In this document: positions 16,494 to 23,898 of the stretch, piece after piece
How positions within the stretch are numbered: position 1 is the stretch's first letter
Layout of the letters: each line of letters begins with the position of its first letter
Assembly (NCBI GenBank): GCA_947503625.1
Contig: CANNEK010000001.1
Span: 1,342,549-1,406,548, forward strand
Source: an uncultured Kordiimonas sp.
GTDB lineage: Bacteria; Pseudomonadota; Alphaproteobacteria; Sphingomonadales; Kordiimonadaceae
Direction of reading: 5' to 3'
Length of the DNA: 64,000 nt
Notes under the pieces: model-generated
The model's database searches: none
Told to the model about the DNA's origin: nothing
The model's input: the letters and a program-made list of their open reading frames with translations, nothing else
Program-made: the position numbers and the translations under genes

Positions 16494-17207
16494 TCAAGCT
16501 TGCCGGGCTTTCTCGCGGGCAGCACCAATCAACTCCATCGCTTCCTGAACAAGCGCAAAACTGGCCGCATGCGCGGCATCTGCATCACCGGCCACAATCG
16601 CGTCATGGATTTTACGATGATCCTCAATGCTTGCCAGTGCAACGCCCTTATACTGGTTGGTGAGCCTGATACTGATGCGCAAGGCGGTATCCACCAAATC
16701 CTTAAGCTGGCTGAAGAAACGGTTGCCGCTGGCCTCCAGCAAAGCAACATGGAAAGCAATATCGGATGCCAGGGGGTCATCATCCCCATGTTCAGCCGCC
16801 CTCATGCGGTCCAGCGCATCGCCAATGGCCTGCTTCTGTTCTGCCGTTGCCCTCCTGGCCGCCAAGACCGCAGCCTGAGGCTCAATTGAAAGGCGAATTT
16901 CGGTGAAGTCGCTCAGAAGGTCGATTGAGAACTTGCGCTCCAATAGCCATCTCAGAACGTCCGGGTCCAGCAGATTCCAGGACTGTTCGGGCTGCACCCA
17001 GGTTCCTTGCCGGGGTCGCGCACGCAAAAGCCCTTTTGATGTAAGCATCTTTACCGCTTCACGGAGCACGCTCCGGCTCACACCAAATTGCTCGCACAGA
17101 TCCGCTTCGATCGGGAAAGAGTTCTCTCCGCCATACTTGCCCTGAACAATGGACAACCCAAGCTGGTTGACGATCTGCTGGGTAAGGCTATGTGATGCGA
17201 TTATCAT
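16494..17207 (-). CDS. dgoR: GntR/FadR-family regulator with FCD domain, DgoR-like
   Basis: A 237-residue regulator with an N-terminal winged helix-turn-helix (CEQFGVSRSVLREAVKMLTSKGLL, read in two halves at about 38-61) and a C-terminal all-helical FCD ligand domain, including the metal/ligand histidines in DIAFHVALLEASGNRF and EDHRKIHDAI. The WNLLDPDVLRWLLE linker is typical of DgoR-type galactonate repressors. It overlaps the lactonase gene by four bases (ATGA), so they are translationally coupled. By family knowledge it would repress the cluster until galactonate accumulates; the shared AT-rich motifs in three divergent promoters are candidate targets. Confidence 0.85.
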   Translation of the reverse strand: MIIASHSLTQQIVNQLGLSIVQGKYGGENSFPIEADLCEQFGVSRSVLREAVKMLTSKGLLRARPRQGTWVQPEQSWNLLDPDVLRWLLERKFSIDLLSDFTEIRLSIEPQAAVLAARRATAEQKQAIGDALDRMRAAEHGDDDPLASDIAFHVALLEASGNRFFSQLKDLVDTALRISIRLTNQYKGVALASIEDHRKIHDAIVAGDADAAHAASFALVQEAMELIGAAREKARQA

Positions 17208-18118
17208 GGTTGGCTTTCTTTATGTGCAGCAACGCCGGAGTACGTATTTTCCGGCAATCCTCTCGTGCCTGTTTTATACACGAAAACATTTCCTGCAGAA
17301 GGCTCTTTGGCCAAACGGGTCTCAGGTAATCCGTCCTTCGCAGACGTCACAAACATCAGGTCCAGATTATCGCCACCAAAAGCAACACAAGTTGGCTGGC
17401 TTGCCGGAACAGAGACCCGGTCGATGATGTCTCCGTCAGGATTGAAAGCGATCACCTCACCCAGCCCCCATTGCGCGCTCCATACGTTGCCATATGCGTC
17501 AACCGCAGCCCCGTCAGGCGCGCCGCCTTCAGGCGACTTCGCAAAAACACGTTTGTTGCCGAGCGTTCCCCGTTCGGGCGAGAAATCATATTGAAAGATT
17601 TTACCCGTCAGACTGTCTGCAAAATATAGTGTCCGGCCATCAGGGCTCCAGCAAAGGCCGTTGGAGATATTCACAGCCTGTTCGTGCTGGCTGCTGTGCC
17701 CGTAAGGACCAAGGCAGAACAATCGCCCTGTTGCGGGAACGCCGTTCCCCGGTTCAGCCATCATGGTACCAGACCAAAATCTCCCCTGCCGGTCTGCGCG
17801 ACCATCATTGAAACGCCCTTCACCGGGCAACATCGGCGGCTTTTCTATCCAGTCGGCTATGCCAGTCTGATAGTTGAAGAAAGCGAAACCACGGGCGAAC
17901 GCGGCAACAATGGTTGTGGGGCTGGAGGTGAAAGCAAACGACCCGAGCGGTTCAGGCACATCGATAACCTGGGTCTGTCTGTTTTTGAAATCATGGTAAT
18001 AAAGCTTGCAATCAAGGATGTCGGTCCACCAAACGGAACCGTTATCCGGCCGCCATTGAACACCTTCTCCCAGCTTGTTGTTCACCACAATTTCGTCCAC
18101 TAGGGTACAGGGCTTCAA
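17204..18118 (-). CDS. SMP-30/gluconolactonase family sugar lactonase, probably galactonolactonase
   Basis: A 304-residue six-bladed beta-propeller of the SMP-30/regucalcin family. The metal ligands can be picked out: E in LGEGVQW (about 18), N in GRFNDGRADRQGRFW, N in ISNGLCWSPDGRTLYFAD and D in GGAPDGAAVD. Such enzymes hydrolyse aldonolactones; the context makes galactonolactone to galactonate the likely reaction. The start is a TTG at 18118 with a strong AAGGAG six bases upstream. It is the first gene of a two-gene unit with the GntR regulator (four-base overlap) and is divergent from the SDR gene. Confidence 0.85.
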   Translation of the reverse strand: MKPCTLVDEIVVNNKLGEGVQWRPDNGSVWWTDILDCKLYYHDFKNRQTQVIDVPEPLGSFAFTSSPTTIVAAFARGFAFFNYQTGIADWIEKPPMLPGEGRFNDGRADRQGRFWSGTMMAEPGNGVPATGRLFCLGPYGHSSQHEQAVNISNGLCWSPDGRTLYFADSLTGKIFQYDFSPERGTLGNKRVFAKSPEGGAPDGAAVDAYGNVWSAQWGLGEVIAFNPDGDIIDRVSVPASQPTCVAFGGDNLDLMFVTSAKDGLPETRLAKEPSAGNVFVYKTGTRGLPENTYSGVAAHKESQP

Positions 18119-18202
18119 AGATTGCTCCTTGGCGGCATTACCGGCTCAATCGAAATAGCAAATCAGCCAATTTCAGGATGTTTTCGAGGTTTATAATTAT
18201 GA

Positions 18203-18216
18203 TATATATGATTAAA
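18203..18216 (+). promoter_or_regulatory. Candidate operator between the lactonase and SDR genes
   Basis: TATATATGATTAAA lies in the 194-base divergent region between the lactonase-regulator unit and the SDR-kinase unit. It shares the TATATGA core with 9034-9047 (minus strand) and 14219-14232. ATGAT-ATAT-ATGAT at 18199-18212 is a direct, not inverted, repeat of the half-site. Confidence 0.4.
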
Positions 18217-18312
18217 ATACAAACCATACAGCGCTTATTTTTCCGCACGGCACACCACCCTGCAAGCAACCAGACAGTCTAGGACAACACGTTGAAAAGG
18301 GATGCACTATCA

Positions 18313-19074
18313 ATGGAATATCCCCGGTACCAGGACCTCGAGGGCAAAGTGGTTTTCATCACGGGCGGCGGCTCCGGCATTGGTGCTTCTTTTGTCAGGG
18401 CCTTCGCCAGCCAAAAAGCGAAAGTCGCCTTTGTTTCCCTGTCCTCGGACCCTGCAGAAGCATTGTGCGATGGCGTTGAAGCCGAAACCGGCAACCGGCC
18501 TCTTTATATTCAGTGTGACATCCGGGATGTAAGCGCCCTTCAGGTCGCCATCAACGAGGTACGCAGCCAATTTGGCCCGGTTTCCGTTCTGATTAACAAC
18601 GCGGCCCGCGATGACCGACATGACCTTGAAACCTATAGTGCCGAGGATTGGGACAATTCGCTGGACACAAATTTGCGGCCTCATTTTTTTACAGCGCAAG
18701 CCTGTATTGAAGACATGAAAAAACAGGGCGGCAGCATTATTAACCTGGGGTCAAACTCGGCGATACTGGGGCTCGCCGGGTACGCGTCCTATGTTACGGC
18801 CAAGGCCGGAATTGTAGGATTGACCAAAGCACTCGCCCGCGAGCTTGGGCCCCACAACATCCGAGCAAACGTATTGATCCCCGGATGGGTTCTGACCGAG
18901 CGGCAAAAGAAACTGTGGGCAACACCTGAAGCAATACAGGAATGCCTTGACCAGCAAAGCCTTAAAAGGACGATTGCTGAAGAAGATGTTTCCAATTCCG
19001 CGCTATTCCTTGCATCTAACGCATCTGCGATGATCACTGGTCAATCGCTTATCATTGATGGCGGACGTGTTTGA
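18313..19074 (+). CDS. Short-chain dehydrogenase, probably D-galactose 1-dehydrogenase (aldose dehydrogenase)
   Basis: A 253-residue classical SDR. The NAD(P)-binding TGGGSGIG is at 17-24, NNAARDDRH at 95-103, the catalytic serine near 147-149, and the YxxxK pair is Y160/K164 (SYVTAK). The DDRH and TERQKKLW segments resemble Caulobacter-type xylose dehydrogenase XylB and related galactose dehydrogenases. In this cluster it would oxidise galactose to galactonolactone. The ATG at 18313 fits family N-termini; a TTG at 18292 with AGGA seven bases upstream is a real alternative. Its stop overlaps the kinase start (TGATG). Confidence 0.85.
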   Translation: MEYPRYQDLEGKVVFITGGGSGIGASFVRAFASQKAKVAFVSLSSDPAEALCDGVEAETGNRPLYIQCDIRDVSALQVAINEVRSQFGPVSVLINNAARDDRHDLETYSAEDWDNSLDTNLRPHFFTAQACIEDMKKQGGSIINLGSNSAILGLAGYASYVTAKAGIVGLTKALARELGPHNIRANVLIPGWVLTERQKKLWATPEAIQECLDQQSLKRTIAEEDVSNSALFLASNASAMITGQSLIIDGGRV

Positions 19075-20006
19075 TGACCAGGGCCTGCATGATTGCGATC
19101 GATTGGGGCTCCAGCACGTTCCGGGCTTTCCTTGTTGATGCAAAGGGCCGGATCATGGATCGCTACAGTAGCTCTGACGGCGTGTTGACCATGTTCGGAA
19201 AATCCTATTTGGACGTTATCGATGGCGTATGCGGGCGGTGGCTGGACCAGCACGGTGACCTGCCCATTATCATGGGTGGTACGGTCGGCAGCAGAAATGG
19301 CTGGCAGGAAGCTCCCTACATACCCTGCGCCGCCTCCGGCAGCAGTTTGGCAAAAATGACGGCATGTGTTCAAAATAGTGCGGGCCGGAATATTCGAATT
19401 GTCCCCGGCGTGTCCGGCCCTAACATGTTTGGTGGCCAGGACGTGATGCGCGGCGAAGAAATCCAGATTTTTGGAGCTCTGGAACCCCTGCAGCTAAGGG
19501 ATGCCCTTGTTTGCCTGCCCGGAACACACAGCAAATGGTGCGAAGTGAAAGCCGGAAAGATAACGTCTGTCACCAGTTTCATGACAGGCGAAATTTTTGC
19601 GCTTGTGCGCCACCACAGTTTTGTCGGGGCCGTCATTGAAGATACTGAATTTGACCCCGGAAGTTTCAGGCAGGGGGTCGAGGCAAGTGCGTCTGCAGCC
19701 GGGTTGCTGCATCAATTGTTCTCCCTGCGCGCTGACGCACTGCTTGGGCATCTAACCTGTCCGTCCCGTGAATCCTATCTTTCAGGCATGCTCATTGGGC
19801 ACGAAATTGATGCTGCAGTGAAGGCGCTTGGAAACGTTCCTGATGTCCTGCTGGTGGGCGGCGAGGGCCTGAACCAGCGTTACGAGACGGCGCTCAACGA
19901 CCGAAATATTGGCACTGTCAACGTCAGTGGGGAAGAAGCCTTTGTTACAGGCATCTCTCTACTCAAGCAGCTGCAGCAACAAAAACGGCCTGCGAATGTC
20001 GCCTGA
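19074..20006 (+). CDS. dgoK: 2-dehydro-3-deoxygalactonokinase
   Basis: A 310-residue sugar-acid kinase of the DgoK family, which phosphorylates 2-keto-3-deoxygalactonate at C6 using ATP. Signature stretches are IAIDWGSSTFRAFLVD (phosphate-1 motif of the actin-like fold, residues 7-22), GGTVGSRNGWQEAPY, VCLPGTHSKWCEV and a C-terminal LVGGEGLNQRYE. The ATG overlaps the SDR stop by one base (TGATG), so the pair is translationally coupled. It supplies the substrate of the aldolase encoded at 8354-8977. A bidirectional terminator follows. Confidence 0.92.
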   Translation: MTRACMIAIDWGSSTFRAFLVDAKGRIMDRYSSSDGVLTMFGKSYLDVIDGVCGRWLDQHGDLPIIMGGTVGSRNGWQEAPYIPCAASGSSLAKMTACVQNSAGRNIRIVPGVSGPNMFGGQDVMRGEEIQIFGALEPLQLRDALVCLPGTHSKWCEVKAGKITSVTSFMTGEIFALVRHHSFVGAVIEDTEFDPGSFRQGVEASASAAGLLHQLFSLRADALLGHLTCPSRESYLSGMLIGHEIDAAVKALGNVPDVLLVGGEGLNQRYETALNDRNIGTVNVSGEEAFVTGISLLKQLQQQKRPANVA

Positions 20007-20078
20007 AGAGGCATGGACACTTGATTGGCCAGCCCCTCATTCCGACTTGCCGTCATTTTTCCGGCAACGCCGCATAAT

Positions 20079-20111
20079 AAAAACCCCCAGAGCTATGCTC
20101 CAGGGGTTTTT
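20079..20111. terminator. Bidirectional Rho-independent terminator between dgoK and rpsU
   Basis: A hairpin AAAAACCCC...GGGGTTTTT with an internal AGAGC/GCTC pairing spans 20079-20111. It has an A-run on the left and a T-run on the right, so it can serve both convergent genes, dgoK on plus and rpsU on minus. Confidence 0.85.
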
Positions 20112-20140
20112 AAATTCATTGTGGTAAGTGGGCGCAACTT

Positions 20141-20353
20141 TTACTGCGACACCAAACCATCACGCTCAAGGCGTTTACGCTCCAGTTTACGAGCGCGACG
20201 AACTGCTGCCGCCTGCTCGCGAGCCTTCTTCTCAGAGGGCTTCTCATAGAAGCGACGCATTTTCATTTCGCGGTAAACCCCTTCGCGTTGCAGCTTTTTC
20301 TTAAGCGCACGCAGAGCCTGGTCCACATTGTTATCCCGAACGGAAACCTCCAT
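20141..20353 (-). CDS. rpsU: 30S ribosomal protein S21
   Basis: A 70-residue S21 with the typical start [20 protein letters not shown], the conserved [16 protein letters not shown] segment (about 33-48) and a basic tail. It is part of the small subunit near the anti-SD end of 16S rRNA. The ATG at 20353 is preceded by AAAGGAG ten bases upstream. Length is normal for alphaproteobacteria. It appears monocistronic, with its terminator at 20079-20111. Confidence 0.97.
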   Translation of the reverse strand: MEVSVRDNNVDQALRALKKKLQREGVYREMKMRRFYEKPSEKKAREQAAAVRRARKLERKRLERDGLVSQ

Positions 20354-20637
20354 GGGTTTCTCACTCCTTTCATAGCCAAAATTCGTGGGTAGCAAGCCGG
20401 GCGCATACCCACAGGGCAGGCGCGGTATAACAAAGGCTTGAGTGCCGCACAAGTTAAAAACCGTAAAAAGCCATGCCCGGCAACACATAAGCGGCCAGCC
20501 ACGTCTCAAATCGACAATATATATAGCACAAAGTCCGCCAGCCTGCAAAAATGCGGCAACTTGTCATTCCCCCACCTCCGACATACGTGGTATTATAATC
20601 ACAGAAATGTGCGATTCGGTTTGAGAAAGACATAGCA

Positions 20638-21303
20638 ATGAACGCCCGGAAGAAAACTGATCAAACCCCCGAAGAACTGCGCGGGCCGCTGCTTGAAGCC
20701 ATGGATCAGCATGTCCCTTTTGATGGCTGGACACAAAAGGCTCTTGAAAACGCAGCCGCAGACATTGGCGTTACACCGGAATTCGCTGAACTGAGCTTTC
20801 CCCGCGGTGCGATAGAAGCGCTTGAGATGCATCTCGCGCATGAAGACGAAGAACTGGCCGCAAAGCTGGAGACACTCGATCTTGCCTCAATGAAGATCCG
20901 CGATAAAATCACCACGGCCATTCGGACACGACTTGAGATGAATATACATCGCCGCGAAGCCGTCAGGCGCGGTCTGGTCACTCTTGCGTTGCCGCAAAAT
21001 GTGGTGCTGGGCACCAAAGCTTTGTGGAACACCGCAGATGTCATGTGGCGCGCGGCAGGCGATACGTCGACAGACCACAACTGGTACACAAAACGGGCGA
21101 CGCTAAGTGCCGTTTTCAGCGCTGTTTTACTTTTCTGGCTCAACGACGAATCTGACGATTTCTCGGAAACATGGGCGTTCCTTGATCGCCGCATTGAAGA
21201 TGTGATGAAAATAGAAACCGCAAAGTTCAGGATGCGCCAAAACAGTGCCAACCTCCCGTCTATTGCACGGTTTCTGGGGCGGCTTCGCTATCCCGGCGCC
21301 TGA
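20638..21303 (+). CDS. COQ9-family ubiquinone biosynthesis protein
   Basis: A 221-residue COQ9 homologue. The N-terminal helix-turn-helix-like segment VPFDGWTQKALENAAADIGV (27-46, TetR-like fold) and the C-terminal lipid-binding segment with SAVFSAVLLFWLND (about 157-170, preceded by DTSTDHNWYTKRATL) are characteristic. In mitochondria COQ9 presents the lipid substrate to COQ7; alphaproteobacterial homologues are assumed to act similarly. It is 17 bases upstream of xerC on the same strand. Confidence 0.9.
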   Translation: MNARKKTDQTPEELRGPLLEAMDQHVPFDGWTQKALENAAADIGVTPEFAELSFPRGAIEALEMHLAHEDEELAAKLETLDLASMKIRDKITTAIRTRLEMNIHRREAVRRGLVTLALPQNVVLGTKALWNTADVMWRAAGDTSTDHNWYTKRATLSAVFSAVLLFWLNDESDDFSETWAFLDRRIEDVMKIETAKFRMRQNSANLPSIARFLGRLRYPGA

Positions 21304-21320
21304 AGCATGAGCAGATAGGT

Positions 21321-22286
21321 ATGGCAGAGAAAACCAGCCCATCCTCATTTGCCGAGTTAAGCCGGCTTCCTCTGGTTGGGGCATCCGTCATTGACCTTCT
21401 TGCCGGTTGGCGACGCTATCTGGAAACCGAACGCCGCGTATCACCGCATACCCTCGACGCCTATGGCCGAGATGTCGGGGCGTTTATTGCTTTCCTGAGC
21501 GATTACAAAGGCACAGTCATCGAAACTGGCGGCCTTGCAGCGTTGGAGGTGCGTGACTTCAGGGCCTTTCTTGCTGCAAAGCGCGGCGACGGTCTTTCAC
21601 CACAGTCAACCGCGCGCATCTTATCCTCCATACGCAACCTTTTCCGCTTTATGGCGCGGGCGCATGGTTTGGAAAATGATGCTGTCGAAGCTGTGCAATC
21701 CCCGAAGATACCTCACAGAGTGCCCCGCCCCCTCTCGGAGGAAGCCGCCCGGTCTGTAGTGGAAATTATACCGGATTTCTCTGATGAAGACTGGATCGCG
21801 GCGCGCGACGTTGCCGTCATCTCCCTGCTTTATGGCGCGGGTTTGCGTATTGGCGAAGCCCTGGGCCTGAATGCTGGCGATGTTCCCGAGGGTGACACAA
21901 TGCGTGTACTTGGCAAGCGCAACAAGGAACGTATTGTTCCCGTCCTGCCAACCGTCCGGGAGGCCATTCAAACCTATATCGCACTGTGTCCGCACGCTCT
22001 TGCATCCGACGGGCCCCTGTTTGTGGGCAAGCGCGGCGGCAGGCTGAACCCGCGTATGATACAAGCAGCAATGCAGAAGGTAAGGGCAGCACTTGCCCTG
22101 CCTGAAAGCGCAACACCTCATGCGCTTCGGCACAGTTTTGCCACGCATCTTCTTTCGCGCGGCGGTGACTTGCGCACCATTCAGGAACTTCTGGGCCATT
22201 CAGACCTGAAAGCCACACAAATCTATACTGAAGTAGATAGCGCACGACTTCGGGATGTGTATGATCGGGCATTCAAAAGAAGGTAA
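21321..22286 (+). CDS. xerC: Tyrosine recombinase XerC
   Basis: A 321-residue site-specific recombinase. The N-terminal SAM-like domain covers about 24-115 and the catalytic domain 135-315, with R176 (GAGLRIGEAL), H267 and R270 (PHALRHSFATHLL), H293 (LLGHSDL) and the nucleophile Y302 (TQIYTEV). It resolves chromosome dimers at dif together with XerD. The position next to COQ9 and distant from phage or integron genes supports a housekeeping Xer rather than an integrase; XerC is chosen over XerD on general resemblance. Confidence 0.88.
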   Translation: MAEKTSPSSFAELSRLPLVGASVIDLLAGWRRYLETERRVSPHTLDAYGRDVGAFIAFLSDYKGTVIETGGLAALEVRDFRAFLAAKRGDGLSPQSTARILSSIRNLFRFMARAHGLENDAVEAVQSPKIPHRVPRPLSEEAARSVVEIIPDFSDEDWIAARDVAVISLLYGAGLRIGEALGLNAGDVPEGDTMRVLGKRNKERIVPVLPTVREAIQTYIALCPHALASDGPLFVGKRGGRLNPRMIQAAMQKVRAALALPESATPHALRHSFATHLLSRGGDLRTIQELLGHSDLKATQIYTEVDSARLRDVYDRAFKRR

Positions 22287-22289
22287 GCT

Positions 22290-22679
22290 ATGTCCCGACA
22301 AGGCAATCACGATCAGAAACCGGAAAACATCAGCCGCTGGCTACAGGGGCTGCGCAACGGTGAACTGAAAAGCTATGAGACCCTTCGGGGGTGGTCCCTG
22401 ACTGCGCTTTACTTCACACTCGCCGTATGGGCTTTGATGCTGTGTTATGCCTGTTATCAGTTCTGGTCGTATCTGCTGGAACAGTCTTCAGGTAGTCTGA
22501 TACTGCCTTTGAGCATTGTGCTTTCAAGCCTTGCTACCTTTCTTCTGTCTGCCCGTGCAGGCAACATTTTTTTACAGGCGATGCGCTCTGGCCGCAAGTT
22601 GCCAAAAGTTGCGCTTTCACCGTTCCTGGCGATCGCAACCACCATCGTGCTGGCGGGGCGGGCTTTTGCAGGAGCCTGA
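22290..22679 (+). CDS. Small inner-membrane protein of unknown function
   Basis: A 129-residue protein with a cytoplasmic N-terminus of about 35 residues and three predicted membrane helices: about 40-62 (LTALYFTLAVWALMLCYACY), 70-92 and 108-127. No family is recognised. It begins three bases after xerC, so it is probably in the same transcript. The start has no strong SD and may rely on translational coupling. Confidence 0.6.
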   Translation: MSRQGNHDQKPENISRWLQGLRNGELKSYETLRGWSLTALYFTLAVWALMLCYACYQFWSYLLEQSSGSLILPLSIVLSSLATFLLSARAGNIFLQAMRSGRKLPKVALSPFLAIATTIVLAGRAFAGA

Positions 22680-22754
22680 TAGCAAACTGCATCAGTTTTA
22701 AAAAACGTCCGAAAATAGCGAGTACTGAACACCGAGTTGCGCTAGGTTCAACTC

Positions 22755-23333
22755 ATGAACACACCGAACCAAAATGACCCTCATCTCCTGTATCAGGCGC
22801 TGCTGACGCGCGACAAGCGGTATGATGGCAAACTGTTTTTCGCTGTCACCAGTACGGGTATCTATTGCAGGCCCATATGCCCGGCCCCGAAACCGAAGCC
22901 GCAAAATGTGCTGTATTATGCCGACGCACAAACAGCCGCCATGGCGGGTTTTCGGGCCTGTAAACGCTGCCGTCCGGAAACCCGGCCGGGAAGCCCGGCA
23001 TGGGAAGGCACCAAAGCGACCGTAAGCAGGGCCCTCAGGTTGCTTGCTGCCGCCGACGGCCCTGAAAGCCTGAGTGCCTTATCAGACAAACTCGGCGTGA
23101 CAGACCGGCACCTGCGGCGACTGTTTAAAGAGCATCTGGGCAAAAGCCCGATGGAGATCAAACAGCAGAACCGGCTGTCGCTTGCCACAACCTTACTGGC
23201 AGACCCTGATGCCTCAATCGCCAACGTCGCTTTTGCGTCCGGCTTTCAAAGCCTGCGCCGCTTCAATGACGTGTTCAAACAGGCCTTCGGCACCGCCCCC
23301 AGTCAATGGAGAAAATCATGCCCGCCCCTTTAA
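22755..23333 (+). CDS. Ada-type methylphosphotriester sensor with AraC helix-turn-helix (no methyltransferase domain)
   Basis: A 192-residue protein. An N-terminal Ada zinc domain carries the four cysteines C38, C42, C69 and C72 (GIYCRPICP and RACKRCRPE); C38 would be the methyl acceptor. An AraC-type DNA-binding domain follows (about 90-185) with two HTH motifs, ending SQWRKS. It lacks the Ogt domain of E. coli Ada and the AlkA domain of Ada-AlkA fusions. By analogy with Bacillus AdaA it should sense methylphosphotriesters and activate the adaptive response. The following ogt gene overlaps its end, so sensor and repair enzyme are encoded as a split Ada. Confidence 0.88.
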   Translation: MNTPNQNDPHLLYQALLTRDKRYDGKLFFAVTSTGIYCRPICPAPKPKPQNVLYYADAQTAAMAGFRACKRCRPETRPGSPAWEGTKATVSRALRLLAAADGPESLSALSDKLGVTDRHLRRLFKEHLGKSPMEIKQQNRLSLATTLLADPDASIANVAFASGFQSLRRFNDVFKQAFGTAPSQWRKSCPPL

Positions 23334-23827
23334 CCAAATGCCAGCTTGAAACACCTGTTGGCGATGTGACCCTTGTTCTTGATGGTGACACTGTTGTGGT
23401 TTGCGAATTCGGTGATCGTGAGGCGCGCGTCGCACGGCAGCTTGAACAGTATTACCCGGACCGGCAAACGATGGCAGGCATCTGTCCCGAGCCTGTGAAG
23501 AGGGCTTTCGCCGACTATTTTGCAGGTGAGCGGGACGCGCTTGACCGGATCAGGACCAGCCCTGTTGGCACCGAGTTCGAGAAACGCGTATGGCAGGACC
23601 TGCGCAGCATCAAGGCAGGCAGGACAGACAGCTACGGTGCCATGGCAAAGCGCCTGAATTCCAGCGCGCGTGCAGTAGGGCGCGCCAATGGTCGAAACCC
23701 TATTGGCCTTATTCACCCCTGTCACCGGGTTATCGGCGCAGACGGCTCGCTAACCGGATACGCTGGTGGGCTGGACCGTAAGGAATGGCTACTGCGTCAT
23801 GAAGGCGCCATTCTGGATCTTGGCTGA
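23318..23827 (+). CDS. ogt: Methylated-DNA--protein-cysteine methyltransferase
   Basis: A 169-residue suicide methyltransferase that removes alkyl groups from O6-guanine in DNA. The active-site motif is IHPCHRVIG with C135; the HTH segment with the arginine finger is SSARAVGRANGRNP (about 115-128). The ATG at 23318 has GGAGA five bases upstream and lies inside the end of the Ada-type regulator (16-base overlap), so it is translationally coupled; an ATG at 23306 is also in frame. The pair resembles AdaA/AdaB of Bacillus. Confidence 0.93.
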   Translation: MPAPLTKCQLETPVGDVTLVLDGDTVVVCEFGDREARVARQLEQYYPDRQTMAGICPEPVKRAFADYFAGERDALDRIRTSPVGTEFEKRVWQDLRSIKAGRTDSYGAMAKRLNSSARAVGRANGRNPIGLIHPCHRVIGADGSLTGYAGGLDRKEWLLRHEGAILDLG

Positions 23828-23842
23828 TCCGGAACTGGACTG

Positions 23843-23873
23843 AAAAGAAAAAGCCCCGACAATGTCGGGGCTT
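23843..23873 (-). terminator. Rho-independent terminator of the TCA operon (after lpd)
   Basis: A 10-bp stem AAGCCCCGAC/GTCGGGGCTT (23851-23860 and 23864-23873) with loop AAT is followed on the minus strand by a T-rich run (complement of 23843-23850). It sits 25 bases beyond the lpd stop and may also act weakly for ogt from the other side. Confidence 0.88.
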
Positions 23874-23898
23874 CGCAAGCTTTTAAAGGCCAAAGGTC

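Noticed and set aside
16467..16496. Inverted repeat TGACGCA/TGCGTCA between the GH36 and GntR genes
   Set aside because: It overlaps both coding ends, has a 16-base loop and no T-run, so a terminator is not supported.
21321..22286. Tyrosine recombinase considered as an integrase of a mobile element
   Set aside because: Size, motifs and the COQ9-adjacent housekeeping context fit XerC; no att repeats or phage genes were seen.
22684..22698. AAACTG/CAGTTT stem before the Ada-type gene as a terminator
   Set aside because: Only six weak base pairs, with a poor T-run.
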